Shown here in pieces: positions 30,290-41,500 of a stretch of DNA of 64,000 bases. The notes under the pieces were generated by a model. It was given only the letters and a program-made list of their open reading frames with translations, was not told the origin of the DNA and ran no database searches. Made by a program: the position numbers and the translations under genes. This DNA is from Protula sp. h YS-2021 (lineage: Eukaryota > Annelida > Polychaeta > Sabellida > Serpulidae). The DNA lies in assembly GCA_949752745.1 (NCBI GenBank), contig OX457031.1, forward strand, positions 53,474,303 through 53,538,302, written 5' to 3'. The first letter of the stretch is position 1. Each line of letters opens with the position of its first letter.

Positions 30290-32600
30290 TATTTATGTAA
30301 CTTGCCTCGATGCACGGTTCTTGTTCAGGCAAGTGCGCATGTTTATTTAATTTGCGTTGATGCGCGGCTCTAATTTGGAACAGTGCACATGTTTATTTAA
30401 CTTGCGTTGATGTGCGGTTCTTATTTCGGATCAGCGCCATGTTTTTTACCTTGTGTTGATGTGCGGTTCTTATTTCGGATTAGTGCGCATGTTTATTTAC
30501 CTTGTGTTGATGTGCGGTTCTTATTTCGTACCAGTGTGCATGTTTATTTAACTTGCATCGATGCGCGGTTCTTATTCCAGAAAAATGCGCATGTTTATTT
30601 TACTTGCGTTAATGAGCGGTACTTATTTTGGACAAGTGCGCAAGTTTCCTTAGGTTGCCTTGATGCTCGGTGCTCAGTTCAGACCAGTTTGCATGTTTAT
30701 TTAACTTGCGGTGATTCACGGTGCTTATTTTGGACGTCTGCATATATTTATTTAACTTGTGTTGGTGCGCGGTTTGCATTTTGGACCAGTGCGCATGTTT
30801 ATTTAATTTGCGTTGATGCGCGGTTCGAAATTCGAACCAGTGCGCATGTTTATTTAACTTGCGTTGATGCGCGGTGCTTATTTTGGACCAGTGCAAATGT
30901 TTATTTAAATTGCGTTGGCGCGTGGTTCGCATTTCGAACCACTACGCATGTTTATTTAAATTGCGTTGATGCGCGGTTCGAATTTCGGACCAGTGCGCAT
31001 GTTTATTTAACTTGCGTTGATGCGCGGTTCAAATTTCGGACCAGTGCGCATGTTTATTTAACTTACGTTGATGCGTGGTGCTTATTTTGGCCCAGTACAA
31101 ATTCTTATTTTATTTGCGTTGGCGCGTGGTTCGTATTCCGAAACCACTGCGCATGTTTATTGCGTCGATCCGCGGTTCTTATTTCAGGCCAATGCGCATA
31201 TTTCTCTGAATTGATGCGCGGTTCTTATTTTGAATAGTGCGCATGTTGTTTAAGTTGCGTTAATGCGCAGTTCGCATTTCGAACCACTACGCATGTTTAT
31301 TTAACTTGCGTTGATGCGCGGTTCGAATTTCGGACCAGTGCGCATGTTTATTTAACTTGCGTTGATGCGCGGTTCGAATTTCGGACCAATGCGCATGTTT
31401 ATTTAACTTACGTTGATGCGTGGTGCTTATTTTGGACCAGTACAAAGTCTTATTTTACTTGCGTTGGCGCGTGGTTCGCATTTCGAACCACTGCGCATGT
31501 TTATTTAACGTGCGTCGATGCGCGGTTCTTATTTCAGGCCAATGCGCATATTTCTCTGAGTTGATGCGCGGTTCTTATTTTGAACAGTGCGCATGTTGTT
31601 TAAGTTGCGTTAATGCGCAGTTCGCACTTCGAACCAGTGCGCATGTTTATTTATCCTTGCGTTGATTCACGGTGCTTATTTTGGTCCAGTTTGCTTGCTT
31701 ATTTAGCTTGCGTTAATGCTCGGTTCCCATTTCTGACCAGTGTGTTTGTTTATTTAGCTTGCGTTGATGAGCGGTTCGCAGTTTCCGCCAGTGTGCATAT
31801 TTATTTAACTTGTGTTGATGCGCGGTACTTATTTTGGACCAGTGCAAATGTTTATTTAACCTGCGCTGATGTGCGATTCGCAATTCGGACCAGTGTGCAT
31901 GTTTATTTAATTTGCGTTGATATCGGGTTCGCATTTCGGACCAGTGTACCTGTTTCTTTAGGTTACGTTGATGCGCGGTTCGCATTTCGGACCAGGTTCA
32001 TTTAACTTGCGTTGACACGCCATTTGCATTTCGGATCAGAATGCAAGTTTATTTAAGTCCCGTCGATGCCCGACTCTTATGTTTATTCAACTTACGTAGA
32101 TTCGTGGTTCTCTCTTCCGACCACTGCACATGTTTATTTAACTTACGTTGATGCGCGGTTCTCATTTCAGACCACTGCGCATGTCTATTCAACTTGCGTC
32201 GATGCGTGGTTCTCATTTCAGACCACTGCGCATGTTTCTTTGGTTTGCGTTGATGTGCGGTTCTTTTTTTCGGACCAGTGCGCATATTTATTTAACTTGC
32301 GTTATTGTGCAGTTCGCATTCCGGACCAGTGCGCACGTTTCTTTAGTTTGCGTTGATGCGCAGTTCGCATTTCGGACCACTGCGCGTATCTATTCAACTT
32401 GCGTCGATGCGTAGTTCTTTTTCCGGGCCAGTGCGCATGTTCATTTAACTTGCGTTGATGCGAGGCGCTTATTTTGGACCAGTTCACTTGTTTATTTATC
32501 TTCCGTCGATACACGGTTCACATTTCGGACCAATGCGCATGTTTATTTAACTTGAATCGATGCGCAGTGCTTAATTTGGACTACTGCGAATGTGCGCTGT
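30290..32600. repeat. 51-bp minisatellite, about 45 units
   Basis: Unit: GCGCATGTTTATTTAACTTG followed by CGTTGATGCGCGGTTC and a (T/G)(C/T)ATTTCGGACCAGT tail. As 51 is a multiple of three, a 276-codon frame stays open on + (30407-31237), reading 17-residue repeats like CVDARFEFRTSAHVYLT, and mirror frames stay open on - (AHQRKLNKHAHWSE). Single-base indels end each frame. A ~345-bp block (from about 30936) is duplicated at about 31282. Start codons, splice sites and a non-repeat domain are lacking, so I call it a satellite, not a gene. Confidence 0.9.
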
Positions 32601-32614
32601 AGGAGGAGATTCAC

Positions 32615-34395
32615 TTAATTTTTTTTTCAAAAATTCCGAAAAAATTCAAAAGTTTTCCAATTCACTCAAAAAGCACAAGCCGTATGCATGACCCCCATAG
32701 AGACGGCTCGTATCAAAAACAAATGAAATCTGATAAAAACTCTAGGAGGAAATGCATTTTGAATTTTTTTCTTCGAAAATTCCCCCAAAATTCTATGATC
32801 GACTCGAAAAGCACAGGCCGTATTCACGACACCCTAAACACGCCTCAGCCCCAAAATAAATGATGTCTGGTCAAAACTGCAGGAGAAGATGCATTTTGAG
32901 GTATTTTCATCAAAATTCCCCCCGAAATCAAAAATTGCCAAGTCGAGTCAAATAGCTCACGCCGTATGCCCGACCCACCTAAGGATGCCCCATACCAAAA
33001 ATAAATGAAATCGGATAAAAACTGTAGGAGGAAATGCATCTTGAAGTTTTTCTTCAAAAATTCCCTAAAAATACAGAAATTGTCGGATCGACTAAAAAAG
33101 CACAAGGCGTATTATTAACCCCTTAGGGATGCCTCAAACCAAAAAAAAATTTAATAATAAATAAAACAAAAAAAAAAGACATCGATTCAAAACTGTAGGG
33201 GAAATGCATTTTGAAGTTTTTTTCTAAAAATACAAAAATTTTCCGATCGACTAAAAAGCACAAGCCGTATGCACGACCCTTTAGGATCCCTCACAGCAAA
33301 AAAAAAATGACATCAGATCAAAAATGTATGAGGAGATACACTTCAAAATTTTTTCTTCAAAAATTCGCCAAAAATTCAAAAATCACTCGATCGACTAAAA
33401 AAAGCACAAGCCGTATGCACGACCGCTTAGGGATGCCTCAAGCCAAAAATAAATGACGTCGAATCAAAATTGTAGGAGTAGATGCATTTTGAATTACTTT
33501 TGAAATTTTTGCTTAAAAATTGCCCAAAAATACAAAAATTGTCCGATCGACAAAAAAAAGAACAAGCCGTATGCAGGACCCTACAGGGGTACCTCATACC
33601 AAAAATAAATTACATCGGTTCAAAAATGTAGGAAGAGATAAATTTTAAAATTTTTTCTTCAAAAATTCGCCAAAAATTCAAAAATTGCCCGATCGACTAA
33701 AAAAGCACAAGCCGTATGCATGACCGCTTAGGGATGCCCCAAACCAAAAATAATGACATCGAATGAAAATTGTAGGAGTAGATGCATTTTGAATTACTTT
33801 TGAAATTTTTGCTTAAAAAGTGCCCAAAAATACAAAAATTGTCCGATCGACTAAAAAATCACAAGCCGTATGCACGACCCTTTAGGGGTGCCTCATACCA
33901 AAAATAAATGACATCGGGTCAAAAATGGAGGAGGAGATACATTTTAAAATTTTTTCTTCAAAAATTCGCCAAAAATTCAAAAATGACCCGATCGACTAGA
34001 AAAGCACAAGCCGTATGCATGACCGCTTAGGGATGCCTCAAGCCAAAAATAAATGACGTCGAATCAAAATTGTAGGAGTAGATGCATTTTGAATTACTTT
34101 TGAAATTTTTGCTTAAAAATTGCCCAAAAATACAAAAATTGTCCGATCGACTAAAAAAGCACAGCCGTATGCACGATCCTTTAGGGGTGCCTCATACCAA
34201 AGATAAATGACATCTGGTCAAAAATGTAGGAGGAGATACATTTTAACATTTTTTCTTCAAAAATTCGCCAAAAATTCAAAACTCACCCGATCCACTAGAA
34301 AAGCACAAGCCGTATGCACGACCCCTTAGGGATGCCTCACACAAAAAATAAATGACATCGGATCAAAATTGTAGGAGGAGATGCATTTTGAAACA
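32615..34395 (-). repeat. ~148-bp satellite, about 12 units, with a dimeric period at its right end
   Basis: The block AAAGCACAAGCCGTATGCA recurs at about 32666, 32808, 32951, 33097, 33256, 33402, 33558, 33703, 33860, 34001, 34160 and 34302. From 33256 on, spacings alternate near 145 and 157, giving a ~300-bp dimer. On the - strand each unit carries CTCCTCCTACATTTTTGA or a variant, the same box as in the hairpin-headed repeats. The array is capped at its - strand start by the hairpin at 34464-34492. Non-coding. Confidence 0.9.
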
Positions 34396-34495
34396 AAGTT
34401 TACTAAATAAACAACTAACTAACTAACTAACTAACGGACGCCACCCGCAGACCGATAGGAATACCCCAGCTTACGTGTACGTAAGCTGGGCTGAA
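34396..34495 (-). repeat. Hairpin head of the ~148-bp satellite, locus F
   Basis: On the - strand: CCCAGCTTACGT/ACGTAAGCTGGG, a perfect 12-bp stem with a 2-base loop (about 34464-34491). Then GGTCTGCGGGTGGCGTCCG, then (AACT)n reading as GTTAGTTAGTTAG (34409-34434), then the tandem array. It matches the head-box-array order of loci D and E. Confidence 0.8.
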
Positions 34496-35445
34496 AAGGA
34501 TGTAATGTTTTGACAACTACAGTACGAATGTTGTTCAAATTTTGTTTGAATGTTATTTTTTTTTTTTTTTTTTTTTTTTTGTCAAATGGAAAGTTCCATA
34601 CCACCTCTATTTTAGTAGCGTCCCGCCCACTTCACATTTTAAGACGGCTGTCTCTTTATTGTTTCTCTTTTTTATTTACTTTTAGTGAAGGGTAGCGGAG
34701 TTTCTTTAATTTGCCATTAAACTACTGTGGGTTCAATAGTTAAAGCTAGAGTTTATAGTAATACGAAAAATTAAATATGGTGGACGTAAACTAGCGCTTA
34801 CTGACGGGGTAATGACGCAGTCAGTTTTAAGCGAAAATAGTGCAGTTCCGACTGATTTCAAAACGGGTCTAAACAGTCCAACCCACAGAATAAAAGGAAC
34901 ACAACATGGCCAAGTAGGCACACTGACCTCACTTTACGGGTTCGGTCAATATTCACTTTTAACTTACCTGTGCTTCCCTTTTGATTATGTAGATTATACC
35001 GACTTTTAGCATTAATTTGTCACATGTAGAACTGACCCGCCCTCATTTAAGCGCAAAGACTTTCTGAACTCCTAACAGACCGATTTGAAGGAGCATCCTA
35101 TATGCACATCGATGACATCCATCAGCGGCAGAACCACGAAGTCAGCCTGCTAACCCAGCCACGCGCGCCCTTAATTTCACCGGATTTTTGGCGACTTGCT
35201 GAAGACGTAACGAGAGTGAACGATATATCACAGTAATAACAATCACAGCAGATAAAGACTACGGTTCTTTTCGAGATGAACAGATAGACAGAGAGACAGA
35301 CAGAGAGACAGACAGACAGATAGACGAGACACAGCCATCCAGTTTGGACGATTGTTGACTTCATTGACACAGTATTGGATGAGAAACAAGGTTTTTTTTC
35401 CTTTGGCCTAAGAATTGCGTCGAGTGAAAATGTCGCCGGTGATCT
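34496..35445. other. No gene; region just downstream of MINDY4
   Basis: Holds a T run (34555-34580) and an AGAC/ACAG microsatellite (35279-35325). It should contain the MINDY4 3' UTR and poly(A) site on the - strand; I cannot place the site with confidence. Confidence 0.45.
35279..35325. repeat. AGAC/ACAG microsatellite
   Basis: A run of ACAGAGAGACAGACAG-type tetranucleotides, slightly imperfect. Confidence 0.85.
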
Positions 35446-35512
35446 TCATGTCACTACGAAAGGATCTACAATCGGTTCGGACCCATTCCAGTCTATTTCG
35501 GCATCTGGCCAC
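35446..35512 (-). CDS. MINDY4: MINDY4 last coding exon
   Basis: Acceptor TTTTAG/GTGG; one base completes the Lys codon from the previous exon. It then reads [18 protein letters not shown] and ends at TGA after VVT. The WNGS(D/E)PI tail is the usual MINDY4 C terminus; here about six residues longer. Confidence 0.85.
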
Positions 35513-38500
35513 CTAAAACAAAACAGACCATGTGTGAAAACATATGTGGGTGGCTAGGCCTTTATAACTTCAAATTACACCCTCAGCCTTCACACAGAAG
35601 TACAATCATGGCAAGATTCACCCAAAACAGTGGTAGGATTTCTCAGTTGAATGTACAACACTTCAACAACAAGGCTGTCAGAAATACACCACCTGTCACG
35701 TGATCATATTAACCTGTCACGTGATCACATTTACCTGCCACGTGATCACATTAACCTGCCACGTGATCACATTTACCTGCAACGTGATCACATTAACCTG
35801 TCACGTGATAATATTAACCTGCCACGTGATCACATTAACCTGCCACGTGATCACATTAACCTGTCGCCTGATCACATTTACCTGCCACGTGATCACATTA
35901 ACCTGCCACGTGATCACATTTACCTGCCACCTGACCACATTTACCTGCCACGTGATCACATTAACCTGTCACGTGATCACATCAACCTGTCGCGTGATCA
36001 CATCACCTGTGCGTATTTGTGATCTCTACTAGCGGAACCGGCAGCAGCGCCGTTTGTACCCTTACGCCAGAATGCCTTATGAATACCAACCCAAGACACT
36101 ACCCACAATTCCTCAAGTCGAATTATGTGCTTTTTAAACATGAAATAGGTTAATTTTTTGTTTCCTTTTCAACAAGTTTTTTTTTTCAATGTCACACTTT
36201 TTTCAAAGTGACACTTAATCTTGGTACATTCAGGCGGTTGAGACAGAGAGGGTGACATGGAATTATGCTGGTAGCAGGAGCTTACTTGGTGCGGATACAG
36301 AGTTCTAGCGGTGGCACTTGGTCGTCGTCAGGGGGCGCTCGGTACGCCGGGTTACTCGTGTCTGTAACACAAACAGGCAGGGCACTGTTATGGGCGTCGT
36401 CGATGTTATCCAGTAGCAATATGATGTCACGAAGGTCCGGGAAAAGAATTCTGTTTCTCGAGACAATACCGAGTAACTGAATTCGCAAATACAGAAAAAC
36501 AAGTTACCGGGCGGGAGGAGGGGGGCGGGGGCGGGTGATTAACAGATAAATTTATCGCAGATTTCTGCACTCTCCAGCATTAGCATTTTTTCTGCAAGTA
36601 AGATAATCACAACATGAAAGTAAAAAAAATTGATACAAATCTGTTTACATTAATTTTCCTGCTTCATTGAGTTTTTGAGAGAAAAAAAAACTTCCTTTTT
36701 TTCACTCTCTGCCAAAATTCTCCACCCCTATCTTCTCCTGTTTGAGCTGTCTTCGTTTTGTCAATATCCTTTAGTTACATATGAATATCTACCTCAGACC
36801 CAGTCACACAAGCACAATAACCACAATACAACGTAAAACTGTCAGGGAAAAACTTTACCGCAAGCACACTGTCAAATCTAACAAAACACCCACACCTAAA
36901 CTTACACTCCACAGTTTTGTTTCGGATACTTAAAAAATGTTAAAAATTGTGATTTTTATACCTTTAATATATAAAAAAAATTCAAAAAATCATTTTGGTG
37001 AATTTTTAACTCGATTTAAATCATTTTGAGGAAATACTCGGAGGGGACGTATCCACTTTTACTGGCAGCTTTTTTTCTTCCGCTTTCTGGTTTCAAGCTT
37101 CGGCACTTTCTCTAACCAGGCAAATTACTGGATCTTAATACGACTCCTTTTTTAAGTAGGTTAAGACTTTCAATGCATGACTTAGGAATAAGGGAAGGGT
37201 CTTTGTCCAGCTTAGACCGCTCACACCGCACACGTACTCCCCCCCCCCCCCCCCCCTCCTCCTTGTCCCGCGTTACTTACCCACAGTGAGACTGACCTCT
37301 CCGCCCTGCCTGGCCAGACCGCCGTAGGGGTAGGACCCGCCTCACACTGCTCACACCGTACACGTACCCCCACCAGCCCCCTACCCCCCTCCCGCGTTAG
37401 ACCAGCCCCCTACCCCCCCCCCCCCCCAACGTCCTTATCCCGCGTTACTTACCCACAGTGAGCCTGACCTCTCTGCCCTGCCTGGCCAGACGGTCGTAGT
37501 GGTAGGGCCCGCCTCAGACTGTTCACACTGCCCACGTAGCCCCCACCACCACCCCCTCCCCCCTCCCCTCGCGTTACTTACCCAGAGTGAGCCTGACCTC
37601 TCCGCCCTGCCTGGCCAGACCGTCGTAGTGGTACAGGTCGAAGCGTCTCTCGGCCCGCCAGTTGTTGAGCAAATCCTTGTTGAGGGAGAACAGCACACTG
37701 AAGTGCTCTTCGCTGTACACCACCCAAATCGGCAGCCGTGGTACTTTGAAATACGTTCCAACCTGTAAATAGTAAGGCACAGTGTACATGGTCATCTGAA
37801 CCCTACCTTTTCACTCTGTGTGGATGCAAATTCCTTCCACTGGGCACAACTGGACGACAGTAGCTTCTTCCCAATTCATTTATTACCGGTACTGGCAGGC
37901 TACGGGAGAGGGAGAGGCAAAAGAGACAGGAGAGAGAGAGTGGGGGAGGAGGGGGGTAAGGGGAACGGGAGACAGGGGGCGGTAAAGGCAGGAGGACAGA
38001 ATGAATGTGGGGGGGGGGGGGGGTGCAGTGAGAAAGGGGATAAGCGGGAGGGAGAGAGATAGGGGGGTGTTAAGGAGACGTGCTTGCTCGTGGTATACGG
38101 TACAATTTAAATCTGACTGCAAGCCGTTTTATACTAATTTAAAAAACAAAGTGCGATTCATTTAGGTTTGTCGTGCAACATTTTACTTAAAACACCAAAC
38201 CCTGGTAACTACAGGCACATGAATCACTGACTGAGCCACCGACTTGCACACCTGACACGACTTGTGGTGCTCTGCCAACGACAGAAAGCCGATGTCGGAG
38301 CGTGCACCAATGCCTTTGAGCAGGGTGACGGCGCCCGTGCCGCTGTCCACTTCCGTCGTGTCGTTGAACACATTAGACGCCGCCCTCCCCGTCAGCAGTA
38401 GGTTTACAGCCTCCTGAAATAAACAACAACATTGAACTTATTTATTACTAATTTGTGTATTTTTTTATTTATTTATTTATTTATTTATTTTTTATTTATT

Positions 38501-41500
38501 TGTTTTTTTTTTTTTTTAGTTTTATTTTGCACGCCATTTGCAGTAGCTTTATTCTTTCAGCCTTTTTTTTCTTGGGTGACTTTTTAGAACGTGGAAAATA
38601 TATAACACACAATGGCTTAGGTACACTGTGCTATCACGGCGACGCGACAACTATACAACAGACAATGGCTTAGCTATGCTATGGTTGTCAAAGTGACGCG
38701 AAGAAATACTCAACACACCAGTCACCACTCAGATCTACCGAGGCGACTAACGCAGTCAATAAGATAACTATTGTAAAATGAAATTACACAAGCCATTATT
38801 AGCACATCTTCGAAAGTTAACGTTACATGATTATCATTCTCCCAGGCAAATCCTACTTCCTGACCTCAGAATGAAGCTAACATTTGGGATCACTGGAAAC
38901 CTTGCACGCAAGAAGTTTAGTTCTTTTTTGTAAGGCAACGGTTGCTCAGAACTGACGAAAGGTTCACATTTTGTGGTCAGCCAAAGTCTTACTTATCAAT
39001 AAGTAAAATGCGAAGCAACGAAAGGTGGCTAATAATGTAGATATAAATCAGCGTTGTTATATTTTGGCTGACTTACTTGTGTACAGTAGCCATGAGCCCC
39101 GATCAATGTGGTTTTAGGATCATCCATATCATTCTGCACCCTGAAACAGTACATATTTCCAGCCTTGTTAATGTGCGTATCTGTTCCGTTAAAGAAGGTG
39201 TCAGGATAAGTCGCCATCAATCCAACTCGCCATAAGGCGACTTGGTATACCAACTCGCCACAGGCGACTTGGCAACCATGTCGCCTACTTTTGTGCCAAC
39301 TCACCACAACTTGCACACCACATTTCTTGTTTTATTTTGTAGTCTTTTTTGTACCGTTTCTTTCTTTTATTCAGTATTCTTATTTTACCGTTTCCTACCG
39401 AATAATAGACTTTTGCTCATTGCCGAGTCGAATGTTTAAAGTTCATTTGAAACAGTTAATTGCGTTTAGGTACATTGTTAATTATCACTTCTCCGAAAGT
39501 TGAAAAGCTCTTTAAAAGCTATTTTGTTTGCAAAGTACTTTTTCTATAATCTACACTTAAAACAAAGAATGGAACACAACTGAACGACTGGTCTAGCGAA
39601 TACAAATTTAATTGCAATTATTTGTGAAAAGAAAAAATGACACATTGCGCACATAAATTGCAATCACTTGTGCTATGAACGTTTCTTTAATGCGGTTCCA
39701 TCCAACTATAGATTGCAATTTTTTTGACAAAAATGAGAAGAAAGAAGTTATTTCATGGTAAAGGCACTTAGTATGATTGCAGTTCGTTGAAATTCATTGA
39801 ACCAATAACCAATATTTGCATTGATTTTGCAGCTTTCATTCAATAAATTGTAAATACACATTGTTTTTTTTTAATTCATATTTTACACACCATTTTTCGT
39901 TACATTCAATTTTATCTATACAAAGCGATTATCCAACGTATTTATGGAGTCGCAAAAGAGGACATTGTGTCTGCAAATTTCACCAGAAAACATGTTGGCG
40001 ACTTGGCAGCAGTGTAGGTGAGTTGGCACACAATTCCTAAATCTTGGCGAGTTGGCTGCGGTCACTTGGTATAGAGGTTTATGGCGAGTTTGATTGATGG
40101 CGACTTGTCTAGAATCCGTTAAAGAAACGTATGGCAATTTAGTTGAAACGTTTGCATTTCAGCGTTAGCAGCAACATTAATAACATAACATAATCACACT
40201 TTATGTCAAGCAAGTCAGAATATTTAAATTAAAGCTGGTTGGGGAATACGTTGCATATCCGGAATGCTTGCTCCAGTAAATTAGCGCTTACCCTTGAATT
40301 GTCCGTGATAAAATAGCAGAGAAAAGGCACAGGATGGCACCGTTGGAACCATCAAATTCAAACTGAAACAGAATATTACGACATTAGTAAATCACAGCGC
40401 ACGTGTACTAAACAAACCCAGTGCGCATGTACTGGACATATCACAGTGCACGTGTACTGAACAACACATAAAGCCACAGTCGGGCACTGATCATTTGTAC
40501 TGCTCGGGACCAAGAAAATGATTTAAATTATCCAAATTTCAAACTAATCGAAGTGATTTTAAAAGAAAACTGACCTCAAGAATTAGAAGGACACTTCCTA
40601 TTGCCCGACTTTCAAATTCAGCGTGTTCAAATTAACCGTTGTTTCTACAGAGTACAACTACGTTACGTACAAACAGTGGCATGAGAAAGATTCATTTCCA
40701 GTAAAGTTACATATTATGGCAAGCTTCAAACTACAACACAGGCTGACTGGTAAAAACATACTATTGGCTATAAACCAGGCAGCACAATCGTCAACTACAG
40801 GACACACTGACCAGTGGGATGATACAGTACTGACAATCCCGAACCACTAACGGTCATGATGTAGAATTGGCTATGAACCAAGCAGTACTTTCAAAAACAT
40901 CGCCACAACTTCATGGTTCTTCCACAGATTTCACATAGCCACACCGTATACATTAGCCCGCGCGGAACCGGGAAGTCAAACACAAACAGCAGCACTTCAA
41001 AGCACTTTTTAAACATAAAATAAATAAATAATAAGAAGGAAGAAATACCTGAGCGACGTTCAGCTTCAGGAAGGCAAGCAGATGGTCAAATGAGCTTGCT
41101 TTGTTCAAAACCAACTGAAATATAAGTAATATCCAATAGACGAACACATCCGATGTGTCACTGATGCACATTTAATTTCAAAACAAATTTTGGCTTTTAA
41201 AATTCTTTATCACTCTAAGAATTATCCCTAAAATTAGATTTTACTGCATTCTTTTTATATCCAGTAAAGAAAATGTGGTAAAAAATCAAGATTCTACGCG
41301 CATAGCACAGAAGCTGTGACGCAGCCATGTTTCGCGCAGTGACTCAGTGTGACGTCACTCCGACTTGTGTTTCGTCTCGTTTATACCTACATAAGTACAT
41401 AAAACTAGGTTAATCTGCCCACTTACGGTTTCCGTAATGCTGTCTCCTTTGAACTTGGTCGATAACTCAAACTGTGGCGTTTGCGTGCGCCTAACAGAAG

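Noticed and set aside
30407..31237. 276-codon frame that looks like a repeat-containing protein
   Set aside because: Pure 51-bp minisatellite. Frames are equally open on the other strand, units carry indels, and there is no unique flanking coding sequence or splice signal.
35279..35325. Counting the AGAC microsatellite as another GTCYGTC box
   Set aside because: There is no stem-loop head next to it and the sequence is a simple tetranucleotide run.
35651..36032. Two long + strand frames of heptapeptide repeats
   Set aside because: Produced by a 21-bp minisatellite within a MINDY4 intron; open in two registers at once.
37435..37761. 108-codon frame over the catalytic-His exon
   Set aside because: Wrong register; it reads through the intronic exon-end copies. 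The correct exon is 37582-37762 in another frame.
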